A program made the position numbers and the translations under genes. From the NCBI RefSeq assembly GCF_000003815.2, contig NC_049995.1, positions 15,854,931 through 15,916,930 on the forward strand: a stretch of 62,000 nucleotides of DNA. Reading direction: 5' to 3'. The stretch comes from Branchiostoma floridae. Lineage: Eukaryota; Chordata; Leptocardii; Amphioxiformes; Branchiostomatidae. A model generated the notes under the pieces. That model searched no databases and had not been told where the DNA came from. It worked only from the letters and a program-made list of their open reading frames with translations. Shown piece after piece: positions 23,101 to 32,363 of the stretch (its first letter is position 1; each line of letters begins with the position of its first letter).

Positions 23101-26100
23101 TACAGAAGCTGGTGTGTTACACAGATGAGCAGTTATACCGGCTATATACAGATACAGAAGCTGGTGTGTTTCTCAGATACTGGCTATACATATGCAGAAA
23201 TTGAAGCTGGTATGTTACACAGAAGAGCAGATATACCAGCTGTACAGATACAGAAGCTGACTCTTGCCTTTTTTCCCCTTCCAGTTGGACCAGAGAGCCA
23301 CGGACCACAAGGTGACCCAGATCCACCTCGAGGAAAAGCGAGCCGACCTGCTGAAGACACAATCGGCGCTCTCTGCCGCAGAAGACCGGTACTACACCAG
23401 CACTGCAGCTATGGCTGAGGCTGCTACCAAAGATCTTAGGGTGAGTGAATAGTTATAGACTTTTTTTTTAACGGGTCTTAGTGGCAAGTGTGCAGATGTT
23501 GACACACTGGCGCACCAAATCCGTAGGTGTGTTTGGCACCTTTAAACAGATTAGCTGTGAGGCTCGGTGGGCGTCATTCCACCGTCATGGGGGCAGGGGC
23601 GTGGCAAGTATCAAACTCAGGACCTACTGATTCTGATTCCAACACTCTAGCCATTGCGCTGCAAAGACACCCCCATTAAACTTATAGGTGCCATTTTGCG
23701 CCAAATTTTGTCTTGGCAGGGCTGTTCCTAGAACCTGTCCCAGGATGGAAATTTGTTTGGATGGACAAAAATTTCCCCCTTTCCAGAACTATTTCATTTT
23801 GTTCTGACTTTTACAGTTGCTCTATAAATCTTCTTTGCTGCAATCCTATACAGTTTGCAATACTTTTTTCACTGCAAAGCCATTTTTGCACCAGCCACAT
23901 TTTCCTGATCTCCTGCTTTTTGTGTCACTTTTGTTCACAGGACTTGGAGGTACTGGCTTTAACTTTTTTGTTACTTGGCGTGCTGTGACATATGAGTACT
24001 TTTTTCAGTCCATGGGTGTATTATTTTGGGGCAAGGTTTTCATTGCACAACCTTTTTGCACAAGCCTTTTTCTGTCTGGCATTGGTTTCAAGGAAGGTTT
24101 ATGCTTATTGCACAAAGTGCTGCTTAACACGATAGGTTGCATGGGCCAATGAATGTCTTCAAACTTTTGGGTCTATCTACTGATAATAACTGCAGTGTGA
24201 CATTCAGGCAATCATCATGGTAACATGTATGTAGAAAGTCAAACAATGAAACTTTAACTATAACCCCAAGCACATCTTTCTTTCTGTATTTCCCTTTGAA
24301 AGACATGATTAAGAAAAAAAGATGGCGAACTTGATTTTAGGTTTGGATACTAGGATAGGCAGACTCAGGAATATAAGTTGGAGGAAATTGTAATAATTTT
24401 AAGTTCCTCTGTCATAATTGCATGTATCTAATTATCTAATTTTACAAAGGCAAATTTGCAAGCCTTAGGAAATTTAGTCATGTGTATACAGACCTACTAT
24501 TTGCATGCAACATGCTAGATAGTACTAGTATATGATGTGAGTAGTATAATGAACTAATACGAGTTTTTGCATTGCAGGAGGAGACTCGTCTCTTGCGAAT
24601 AAAGTTGAAGGACAGCGAGATGGCTTCTGACCAAGACCGCTTCCTCAGGAATAAGGTAAACATCTTCACCTTTTTCTCGTTTACCACAAATTGTTTTATT
24701 TCACTTTCCTCAAACCACAAAAAAAAACAAGGCATACATTTATTTTGGTTAACACTTGATGGATTATTACAGATATCTGTCAACCTTTGTCTTGAAAATG
24801 TTAATTTTATACCCAAACACAAGAAAGCTTGTATATATTTTTTGGAAAGAAGCTTCCAGCATGGGACTTTATCCTGGTACATACCAGGATAGAATAGGAT
24901 TTTGTTGGGGCATCCTCTTGGATGGCATGTAAAATATAGAGGTCTCTCATTTGAGGAGAGCCACACCATGTGAAAAGACCATGCCAAACTATGCAACCAC
25001 ATTTATCAAGTATCTATAAGTCTTAGAGTGGATATTGGCCATAGTGTGCACGGAACAAATGACTTGAGTGCCCATTAAAACTCTATACAGACATATTCCA
25101 TCTTTACACTGTTCAACAGCTGTTCCACTGGCAGCTTACTGGCATGAACAGCTTCCTGTATTGTGGGTCTGTCCCTGGTGCTGAAATATCAATTGTAATG
25201 TGCCTAACGGAAAGCACCCAGGGTTAGACAAGTTTACTGGCCCGATCGCCCCGCAAAAATAAAAGTGCTTATCAGGCAAGCAAATATCCTACCCCACTTG
25301 CCTGATCAGGTAAGAAAGATTTTGCAATGGATGAGATTTTAATACACTAGAATTGTTCACCACAAAAAATTACGGCCAATAATAATAAGAATTCCATTCC
25401 TGGAAGTGAAACCATATATTTGCAAATTTTAGGAAACTTGTCCAACCCTGAGCACTACCTGAATCTATGGTGTCCCTTGAGTAATTGCTTGACAAATGCT
25501 TGACTGAAGTATGTTTCCAGGTAGATTTGCAAAGTTAACCATGATCTGTTATGTTTCAGATGTCTGATGACCTGGCGAGGGTAACCAAAGAGAATGCTTT
25601 CCTGGGCCAGCAGGTAGCCGAGCTGAACAGACAACTGGACAGGGTAAGCGATCAAAAAAACAAATAAAACCACAAGTAACATTTATAGTGCAGCCTGTGA
25701 AAAAGTTGTAGCAACTCGATCCAGTACATTTAAGACAATTTTTAGGGCAAAAGACTTTACTGAAAAATGAACCAGCAATGCGTGATAGATTCCAAAACAC
25801 TTTGAATTTGAATTCTTTTAAAGAACAAAACAGTTACAAAACACTGGTTATGTTAACAGAACCCAACATAATCCCTTTGAAAATGTTACTTTAGGAGCGT
25901 AACATCCGAGAAGACAAGGAAACCCGCGAAGCCTCCAAGACGATGGAGGTGATGTCGCTTCAGGACAACGAGCGGCAGCTCAAGTTCGAGATCGAGACTC
26001 TCCGCAACCAGCTGGAGGAGGAGAGGGCAAAGGTCAGGAACTACATGGACCAGGTGAGAACGTTTGTCTATTTTTGCATAACCAGCCTAACCTACCTTTC

Positions 26101-28832
26101 TAGCGCAACTAACCAATTCTGTACAATAAGTACAAGCTCGGGTGAGATCGTGTGGTGTAATTGGCAGCGCTTCGGGCTCAGATGTCCCAAGATGTCCCGA
26201 GTTGAAAACTCAGAGAGCTAGAACTTACTAGAAGGTATTTACTGTGCCATGCAGTATATCTGGATTAGACCAAGTCTTACCATTTCTGTATTATTTTCAG
26301 GTTCGTGTACAGGAAGAGCTGGGTACGTCTGTGCGATTGGAAGGCACTACTTCTAAGAGCCAGCTACGAGAGTTAGAAGGCATCCACTTTGCTTTAACAT
26401 ATCTATATTACAGTAAGACTTTTAACAGTTTACTTACCTGTCCCTTCTACATTCAGGTTCGTGTCCAGGAAGAGCTGGGTACATCTGTGCGACTGGAAGG
26501 CGCTACAGCTAAGAGCCAGCTTTGAGTGATAGATGGATGGCATCCATTTTGCTTTAACATATCATGCTTACAGTTATCTTTCATGTTTCCTCTATATTTA
26601 GGTTCGTGTCCAGGATGAGCTGGGTACATCTGTGCGACTTGAAGGCGCTACAGCTAAGAGCCAGCTCAGAGAGCTTGATGGCATTTACTTTGCTGTACTA
26701 CATGTATATCAGGATTAGGCTATTTCTTACAGTTACTGCACTGTACGCCTCTATATACAGGTTCGTGTCCAGGAAGAGTTGGGTACGTCTGTGCGACTAG
26801 AAGGAGCCACAGCTAAGAGCCAGCTCAGAGAGCTAGAACTTACTAGAAGGTATTTACTGTGCCATACTACATGTATATCTGGATTAGACCAAGTCTTACC
26901 ATTTCTGTATTGTTTTCAGGTTCGTGTACAGGAAGAGCTGGGTACATCTGTGAGATTGGAAGGCGCTACAGCTAAGAGCCAGCTTCTAAAGCTGGATGGG
27001 ATACGCTTTGCTTTACCATTATGAATAATTGTAACATATACTGTACTGCTTCTGTGTTTTAGGTTCGTGTCCAAGAAGAATTGGGTACGTCTGTGAGACT
27101 GGAAGGCGCTACAGCTAAGAGCCAGCTACGAGAGTTGGAAGGCATCCACACGTCCACCAATGTGGAGAACTCTCAGCTGCGGCGCGACAAGGCTCTGCTG
27201 GTGGACCACGTGGCAGAGCTACAGAAACAGGTAACACTAGTTCACCTTTATCCGTTGGGTAACCTATATCCGTTGTTTTTCAAAACAGGGTATTTAAGCA
27301 CATCAAGCCGATGGATGGTAGTTTTAAGCTGCCATATACTGAAAATATTGCAATTTGAAACCAACATCCATCGGTGTGATATCTCCGAAGACCCTGTTTT
27401 TAAAAGCAATGGATATAGGTTACCCAACGGATAAAGGTGAACTAGCGTTAACATCATCGTGGCCAGTATTCCATAGTATAAGGATGTCCCTGTAGCTCCT
27501 GCGGTAGCAACCTTAGCCTTGGGGTTGAGCTACTGATTCCAATTAGTTGATTACTACAGAAACAGGTAACATCATTGTGGCCAGTATTCCATAGTACAGT
27601 CAAACCTGTCTATAGTGGTCACTCAAGGGACTGGAGAAATATGGCCACTATAGACAGGTGGCCACTGTAGAGAAAATGTTGATCTATTGACCATGAGCAA
27701 GCTACACATGATTTCAGTTCCGACTAATCTTTCTCACCAAGTAACATTGTCTTGATCGGTAAATTCACCGACAAAGACTTGCACTTGGAGGCTACTGCCA
27801 AATTGACCCTGTCAGGAACTCCAAATCCTCGCAAACTACAATTTCAAACTCGGTGCAGGGTGACATAAGGCTGCAGTATGGTTGCAATAGGCAGTGTTTC
27901 TGTATCGACGGGACCGGAAATCGTGTGGCCATGGCCGCGTTGGACAGGTGGCCGCTAAGCCTATTTCTTACTCATTACGAATCCAAGGGACCGAGAAAAA
28001 GTGGCCACTATGGCCAGGTGGCCGGTATGCAGAGGTGGCCGCTAATACGGGTTTGACTGTATAAGTATGTCCCTGTAGCTCCTGCGGTAGCAATCTTAGC
28101 CTTGGAGCTGAGCTAATGATTTGAATTGGTTGATTACTACAGAAACAGGTAGGAGGTCCATAAAGTTTTGATTAGGATCATATGGTCATATCCAGTAGAA
28201 ACAATGTACTGTGATAATGTACGTACTCTTTAAATCTTACAACTATCGAAGGCACAGTTTTACTTGTGGTTTTCACAGAGGCCTCTTCACAAGGAATTCA
28301 TTTTTTTATTTACTAGTATCTATCTATCTATTAAATCATGGTACCATGAATATGTGTTTCCAACGTTTGGTAACTGTGCTATAGAAATGCTTCAACCACA
28401 AATTCAGAACATCCTTTTCCCCAATTACCACAAAATGAAACCACTATGAAAGGAGACAAATGTTCAGTTACTGTCAGTATCTAAACCCTATATAGGTCCA
28501 AAAACAGGTAGTGTTTTTATTTCTTGTAAAACCATGTATTCAAACATGCTCAGTTCACAAGAAAAAGATCAGCCTGACTTGATTTTTTTTTTGTAATGAT
28601 TTAATCAAGAAACAAACTAAATCTTATTTCTTTATCTCTTGCTCTTTAGATCGCCCTGAAGGAGGATGAGATCCTGAGGTTGCGGAACCACATCCACACC
28701 CTCCAGGGCGACGTGGACCGCGTACGTTCCGCCACACTGCTGGAGAGTTCCATCCAGGCACAGAAGTGGGACGAACTCTCGCGACTCACGCGCAGTCTCA
28801 GCGCTCGCTCACTCAGCCCGGACAGATACTAA
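14196..28832 (+). CDS. Coiled-coil protein, 485 aa, 13 exons, identity unknown
   Basis: Exons: 14196-14211, 16974-17033, 17777-17846, 19463-19567, 19840-19865, 20230-20397, 21099-21283, 23285-23440, 24578-24655, 25560-25643, 25895-26053, 27063-27230, 28650-28832 (stop TAA). Total 1458 nt, and every junction is in phase. The protein starts MTSKSAARLAKLHPEI, then a Ser-rich linker (residues ~26-60), then nearly continuous coiled coil from IEAEYIKNLQQQVYFLELEA (~60) to ~455, ending RSLSARSLSPDRY. There is no signal peptide, membrane segment or enzyme motif. The Ser/Arg C-terminus looks phosphorylatable. I do not recognise the family; centrosomal, ciliary or cytoskeletal coiled-coil proteins are possible on appearance only. 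It probably shares a promoter with VPS11. Intron 2 is GC-AG, intron 4 is AT-AC, and exons 3, 6, 7, 8, 12 and 13 have partial copies in adjacent introns or the 3' flank. Confidence 0.88.
14724..14890 (+). mobile_element. tRNA-derived SINE with A and B boxes
   Basis: Head TGGCGTAACTGGTACAGCG (A box) and GAGTTCGGTACC (B-box-like) with a tRNA-like anticodon arm, then GTGCCCTTGGGAAAGGCACT and GTGACGCCCACCGAGCCT. In intron 1 of the coiled-coil gene. Too degenerate for a functional tRNA. Confidence 0.75.
15877..16737. mobile_element. 861-bp element with AGGCCATGTTGATTTGATTA termini
   Basis: Inverted termini of about 45 bp including TATATGGATGACATCC begin at 15877 and end at 16737. The interior has no transposase frame. 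The terminal AGGCCA is shared with 31742-32098 and 44464-44951. In intron 1 of the coiled-coil gene. Confidence 0.75.
17034..17776 (+). other. GC-AG intron (coiled-coil gene intron 2)
   Basis: Exon 2 ends TGGGAGG at 17033 and the intron starts GCAAGTT; the acceptor is TGACAG at 17776. No GT donor fits. The GC choice gives W-E-G-S-L-R-R in frame (phase 1). GC donors with strong flanking consensus make up about 1 percent of metazoan introns. A 1.3 percent-type minor donor, not a U12 site. Confidence 0.8.
17123..17260. mobile_element. Short MITE (CCAAGCAGA / TCTGCTTGG)
   Basis: Arms carrying CCAAGCAGATGT and ATATCTGCTTGGAGATTAG, with a second inverted pair TTTTCTGACTG / CAGTCAGAAAA inside. Same termini as 19226-19386 and the foldback at 58899-59103. 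Confidence 0.65.
17847..18320 (+). repeat. (ATTC)n arrays interleaved with copies of the exon 3 donor region
   Basis: Immediately after the exon 3 donor come ATTC/ACTC tetramers interrupted near 17990-18012 and 18090-18118 by copies of the exon end (CCTGCCTTCAGGTTGGA and GCGGCCTTCAGGTGGGAACT). These are short 3'-exon-plus-donor copies. The VPS11 intron 5 array has the same flank. Confidence 0.85.
18944..19146. mobile_element. MITE with ACGCTAGTTCACC termini, TA target site
   Basis: TA-flanked; left end ACGCTAGTTCACCTTTATC and inverted right end, with a long palindromic body containing CGGATATAGGTTACC. 203 bp, in intron 3. Sister copy at 27234-27448. Confidence 0.85.
19226..19386. mobile_element. 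Short MITE (CTCCAAG / TCTGCTTGGAGATTAG)
   Basis: Arms TCTCCAAGTCGATG...GGCAAAATCGAAG and TTTTGCCTTCGAACATCTGC pair imperfectly. Non-coding, in intron 3. Confidence 0.6.
19568..19839 (+). other. U12-type AT-AC intron (coiled-coil gene intron 4)
   Basis: Exon 4 ends GCCAACTTCTT at 19567 and is followed directly by ATATCCTTCT. The intron ends TTCCTTGAC (19820-19828), a U12 branch consensus, then AC at 19838-19839. The next exon is a 26-nt microexon (19840-19865) with a normal GTAAG donor. The join reads NFL-RDQAKKAT-D-IHPRMTAEAE in frame, and no AG acceptor would do the same. Length 272 nt, phase 2. Confidence 0.92.
20459..20540 (+). repeat. Partial copy of coiled-coil exon 6 (3' half plus donor)
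   Basis: Reads EIRRKESHLDMLSTEKSRVE then SKLMTTE and ends GAAG|GTGGGG like the real exon. Eight of 27 codons differ, all synonymously. TG microsatellites flank it (20415-20455 and 20541-20630). There is no acceptor. Confidence 0.9.
20897..20947 (+). repeat. Partial copy of coiled-coil exon 7 5' end plus acceptor
   Basis: CTCCAAACAG|ATGTGTACTCCAG copies the real junction at 21099 (CCCAAACAG|ATGCGTACTCCAG), about 180 bp upstream. It loses frame after GTCTTGATG and has no donor. A further trace lies near 20833-20860. Confidence 0.75.
21305..22561. mobile_element. Non-autonomous pogo/Tigger-like element, 1.26 kb
   Basis: TA-flanked with termini CAGTGGATTCCAATTATTCG and inverted CGAATTCCACTG. 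The subterminal 'ggataa' and 'attcgg' repeats resemble pogo-type ends. I find no transposase frame. It sits in intron 7 between the real exon 7 end and a copy of it. Confidence 0.7.
22652..22713 (+). repeat. Partial copy of coiled-coil exon 7 3' end plus donor
   Basis: GCACAGGTAGGCTACAACAA through ATTCTACAGACACAG|GTTAGTAG repeats the last ~54 nt of exon 7 and its donor. Two synonymous and one non-synonymous codon change. The 1.26-kb element lies between the original and the copy. Confidence 0.85.
23050..23265 (+). repeat. Exon 8 acceptor-like copy and ~50-bp tandem repeats
   Basis: CTCTCCAG|TTGGATCTCCAGAGA resembles the real exon 8 start (TTCCAG|TTGGACCAGAGA at 23285). It is followed by about four units containing GATACAGAAGCTGGTGTGTT that run up to the true acceptor. 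Confidence 0.6.
23476..23690 (-). mobile_element. tRNA-derived SINE
   Basis: The minus strand reads a tRNA-like head (GCAGCGCAATGGCTAGAG, then GGTCCTGAGTTTGATAC) followed by GTGGAATGACGCCCACCGAG, the same body motif as the SINE at 14724-14890. In intron 8. Confidence 0.65.
25219..25450. mobile_element. hAT-like MITE, CAGGGTTAGACAAGTTT termini
   Basis: Inverted ends CAGGGTTAGACAAGTTT and AAACTTGTCCAACCCTG, 232 bp; AGCAC flanks on both sides suggest a target duplication. In intron 9. Confidence 0.75.
26144..26215 (+). mobile_element. tRNA-like SINE head fragment
   Basis: GTGTGGTGTAATTGGCAGCG (A-box-like) and CCGAGTTGAAAAC (B-box-like) lie just before the exon 12 repeat array. No body is recognised. 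Confidence 0.45.
26206..27062 (+). repeat. Array of five partial copies of coiled-coil exon 12 acceptor and 5' half
   Basis: Copies start at 26301, 26457, 26602, 26761 and 26920; the complete exon starts at 27063. Spacing is 156, 145, 159, 159 and 143 bp. Each unit has a polypyrimidine tract, AG and about 63-85 nt encoding VRVQEELGTSVRLEGATAKS, then diverges into intron-like DNA. No copy has a proper donor, though the fourth ends with a donor-like AGAAG|GTATTT at 26849. Copies 2, 4 and 5 differ from the real exon only synonymously over ~21 codons. Confidence 0.92.
27234..27448. mobile_element. MITE inserted in the exon 12 splice donor
   Basis: Same family as 18944-19146. TA lies at 27232-27233 and 27449-27450. 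Uninterrupted copies of the exon end nearby read CTACAGAAACAGGTAACATC, so the element split GTA|ACATC. The 5' splice site still reads CAG|GTAACA because the target TA is duplicated and the terminus begins AC. Confidence 0.9.
27449..28160 (+). repeat. Two copies of the exon 12 3' tip plus donor and following intron
   Basis: ACTACAGAAACAGGTAACAT recurs near 27551-27572 and ACTACAGAAACAGGTAG near 28136-28152, with a shared ~95-bp intron segment (TGTCCCTGTAGCTCCTGCGG). These are short 3'-exon-plus-donor copies; one is interrupted by the element at 27597-28059. Confidence 0.8.
27597..28059. mobile_element. Mariner-like MITE, CAGTCAAACC termini
   Basis: Flanked by TA (27595-27596 and 28060-28061); ends CAGTCAAACCTGTCTATAG and GGGTTTGACTG. 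The tandem copy at 27470 preserves the empty site CATAGTATAAG, so the insertion is exact. Subterminal GTGGCCAC-type inverted repeats. 463 bp, non-coding. Confidence 0.85.
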
Positions 28833-29833
28833 TAATGTTTTATACTGGCCATCACATCAGGCTACTCAGATACCCCCATTCATAGCCCCAAACTTTTGGG
28901 TGAGCAAACAAAAAGGTTGCCTTTCTAGTGCAGTTTGTTTTGTAGGGTATAGTGGACTTATTCCTCGAAAAGCTACGTGCACGACAGTGGTCCCTCAGTA
29001 AGACATCTGGTGTCGCATAGTTCTGAAGTTTTAAATGGGGATTAGCTCCACATGTCTTACCTAGAAACAACTGCTGTGCAAAAGATGTTGGAAGCTTGAG
29101 AAATAAGTCCACCACTGTACTTGAGACCACATCCACATCCTCCAGGGTAATGTGGATCGCGTATGTTCAGCCACACTGCTCGAAAGCTCCATCCAGGCCC
29201 AGAAGTGGGACGAACTCTCGCGACTCACGCAAAGCCTCAGCGCTCGCTCACTCAGTCCCGACAGATACTAAATACAGTTAAGGGGGTTCACACGTGTGCA
29301 TATATTCAAGTCTGTTTGAGGTCCATAGAGTTCGTAGCCTAAGCAGGTCGTTAGAAGAATAGTAGAAATTGGACAAATATAGATGCATAACATGCCAGTG
29401 GAGTTAGCTGGTCGAGAAGTATGGTTAGCGACCCAGCTAACTTGTCTGACATGTTATCTGTCTACGTTTGTCCAATTTCTATTATTTTTCCAGCATTTAT
29501 GCATTCTTTTTAATCATTGAGTACTATAGTTTAAAGAAGCAAGTCACAAACATGTAACTTTTTAGCTGTCTCGACAGTTGGTAATGGTATTCACTGTGCC
29601 TTGCATGGGTACAACTTGTACTATCAGTCACCTCAGAACTCAGTCACTAACTCACTCAGTCCTGTATATCTAAAGCATTTGTATTCATTTAAATGCTCAA
29701 ACACATTTACGAGTTGGACTCACAAACTACATGTAAGTAAGGAGGCACCATTTTTAGATGGGCCCAATTATGCAGAGCATTGGACACCATCAAAAAGAAG
29801 ATGTCTTAAATGAGATTTTTTTAAAGACAGTTT
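28833..29833 (+). other. 3' flank / possible 3'UTR of the coiled-coil gene
   Basis: Holds the terminal exon copy (29124-29271) and a short inverted pair around CATAACATGCCAG...TGACATGTTAT (29388-29455). I see no other gene and no convincing AATAAA just after the stop. Confidence 0.5.
29124..29271 (+). repeat. Partial copy of the coiled-coil terminal exon including stop
   Basis: About 440 bp downstream of the real stop, a copy of the last ~48 codons stays in frame to an identical SLSPDRY-stop. I count ten synonymous and four non-synonymous codon differences. It lacks the acceptor and the first 13 codons, and no AG upstream gives the right frame. Confidence 0.88.
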
Positions 29834-29848
29834 TTAAAGTAAGATATT

Positions 29849-30280
29849 TTTTTTTTTTTTTAAATAATTTTTATTGATTTTCAAAGAACATAAAACACAT
29901 ACAAACACATTTATGGCACTTAAATCATAAACAGAATGACACGTGAAAAACTATAGAACTGATGATTGAAATAAAGTGAAGGTGATGACAAATAAAGTTG
30001 TAGAAGTTGTACCCCAATTACCATTGCAACAATACATAATGTATAAGACATATCACATTAAACATAACCAAGTAATTTTCCCCATTTACCGATATGCTTT
30101 TTAACTTTGTCAAGTCTTCTCGCTATAATACCTTCTAATTTAAAATAAAATGAAATATACGACGTAAATGAATTCAAACTAATACGTCTGTTTCGGTGTT
30201 TGAAAATAAAGTATTTACCTAGCAAAATAACTAAATTGGACAAAGCTGGACATTGATCACTAATATCGCCAAATAATACA
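29849..30280 (-). mobile_element. 5'-truncated L1-like LINE 3' end with poly(A) and target-site duplication
   Basis: A T-run on the plus strand (poly(A) in element orientation) starts at ~29847. The 15-bp sequence TTAAAGTAAGATATT flanks both ends (29834-29848 and 30281-30295), the mark of target-primed reverse transcription. The minus strand encodes the end of an ORF2-type protein, with NLVILLGKYFIFKHRNRR and a basic tail KKHIGKWGKLL before the stop. Only 432 bp remain. Confidence 0.88.
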
Positions 30281-30295
30281 TTAAAGTAAGATATT

Positions 30296-31125
30296 AAGAT
30301 ACGATATTATGAAGGTTTCTTCAGTATTACACTGCAAACTTGAGCACAGCATTTTTTTGTGCTCTTAATAGTACCTCAACGTTACTTATATTTTTGTCTT
30401 AATGTCCTTTCTAATGTCCAAGGGAGGAAATTCAAACTTTCACTTATATGATAGAAAGAATCTTTTGTTTCCGTCTGACATTTTTTATGCAAGACTTTAC
30501 CAAAATGTCACCAAAAGGATAAGTAATAGTTTATAGAACTTGTGATTTGTTGTGTTGTGATATTTTGACATGCATGTTTGCTGCTTTTAGTGTTTAAACA
30601 AGTGGTGAGCTTAACTTTATTTCTAGTCAGAGAGTAGAAAGACTTTTTTTAGCTATTTGATATGTACCTTATTTTTAATATGTAAATCTAGACCAAAGAT
30701 GAATGAACAAAATCTTGATGGATGCTAAGAGTCACTTTATTAAAAATTTAAAACTTGAGTGTAAGACTTTTTCAAATTGAGTTGCTCAAGACCAACTATT
30801 CTTTAGACTACTAAATAATAAGCTATTTCATGGAAACAACTTCTCATGCATAGGTCAAAGGGTGAAGGCCCTAGATATATAAACAAAACAGTTCCATACA
30901 TTGTTATGCAAACCAACGAACGGTGGCTACATTTAGTATATACAGGCTTTTTATTTGATGTCATCTGCACCATGTCAGATCACAGCATGTGTATCTAAAA
31001 GTCTAAAGCACACGAAAATGCTACTGTTGGATCCAATTACCTGTCAACATGGTCGCTATATATGGGATTTGAATTAAAATCATTATGATGTCAACGAAAA
31101 GCCTGTATACGTCTGACATGTCTGA
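30296..31125. other. Intergenic AT-rich DNA, no feature seen
   Basis: Between the LINE fragment and the block 3' of the first Kelch gene. A short stretch contains TATACAGGCTTTT / AAAAGCCTGTATA inverted pieces (30940-31107), perhaps a MITE remnant. Confidence 0.4.
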
Positions 31126-31741
31126 AGCTTGGTTGTGACAAGAACTCTTTCCAAATCATGGCCTTTATCTTTAACCTATGCATGTGCAATTGTGCCCATG
31201 AAAGAGTTTCTTGAAACCACTAGAAAAAATGGAATGAAATGGATGATTTCTTTTGATTAAAGAAAACTTCAGCTGTGAAAATAAGACAATGTGGTGTCAC
31301 ACAGTGGTGAAATACATGTTGGTGTATCTTGAAGTAGATAATTGTACCAATTTAACTGTTAGTGTTACATGTACTACTATTTTTAAAGGAGATTCATATA
31401 ATGAAACAATGTTACATTACTATTAGGCTACAAAGAGCGACTCTTAAACTATACAATAATGATAACTAGTACAACATACACTTTATGACATGATTGACTA
31501 TAAATGGTGAACAATTTGGTGATTTTCTATTTTTTCGTACACTTTAATATAGACGATAATGGCAAAGCTTGTAGAAAATTTTATTGCAGAAGAAAAAGAA
31601 TTTGCAAAGATATGATATGCATGTAGTGATGACTATGCTGATATTTGAATGTATATTTTTTGCAAGATGATTTTGAAATAAAACTATTACAAACATTCAG
31701 ACTGAGTGTTACTTCTCATCGTCCAGGTATTTCTTAGCATT
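31126..31741 (-). repeat. Kelch-unit 3' block, copy 1
   Basis: Diverged DNA shared with ~38805-39060, 44952-45800 and 52510-53590: the same order of motifs (GTCGAGACAAGAA, CATCTCAC, GATTCATA, GACAATAATGGCAAAGCTTG, GAAATAAAACTATTACAAA). Each block lies 3' of one Kelch gene, so block plus gene is the tandem unit. The motif AATAAA here is on the plus strand. Confidence 0.75.
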
Positions 31742-32098
31742 AGGCCACACCAATTTAATTTCTTGGTTCACGGATTTTTTCATAAAAAATATGGAGCGAA
31801 AGGGCGAAATAAAAATAAAAATTGTAAAATGGTTGGGGTAAAGGTAACGGCTAATCCCAAACATAAAGAAAAAAAGTTTTCAGCTTGAAAAAAGTACAAA
31901 AACACTATTTTTGTACAGTAACAGCACCTGTACCCACACTTTAAGGAGCTTATAATATAAAGGCCAATTTGCTACACCAGAAAGTTGGTGAATGGTTTCA
32001 TTAATGGTGAAAATTTGCTGAGTGGTAATTTTTATTTTTTTTTCCAAAAAATAGGAGCGAGCGAATCCGTGAACCAAGAAATTAAATCGGTGTGGCCT
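31742..32098. mobile_element. hAT-like MITE, AGGCCACACCAATTTAATTT termini
   Basis: Inverted ends of ~35 bp; flanks TTAGCATT and TAGGCATT resemble an 8-bp target duplication. The paralogous empty site at 45715 reads CTTAGCATTAGAC. 357 bp, 3' of the first Kelch gene. Confidence 0.8.
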
Positions 32099-32363
32099 TA
32101 GGCATTGGAAACAAAAGACTGTCCTTTAAAAACCCAATGCCAGAATGAATTGGGAATTACCCCAAAAAATGAAAACAATAGATTCCTTGTTTTAGTTGCT
32201 TGACTTTGGAATTGATGTTGGCATTCTATGACAGTAGTAACCATTTTGCCCTATCTACATCTATACATTGCTATATAAACTTTCATTACAAAAATATAGT
32301 GATACCAATCCCTTGGTAGCTGGAGAGATACAAATTAAGTCCTTTCTTAAAGACACGCTGTAC

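Noticed and set aside
26206-27062. Spaced repeats as a CRISPR-like array
   Set aside because: Repeats are diverged partial exons with splice sites in a eukaryotic gene; no palindromic repeat-spacer structure.
29124-29271. Alternative last exon of the coiled-coil gene
   Set aside because: No AG acceptor places the copied codons in the right phase after exon 12; kept as a partial copy.
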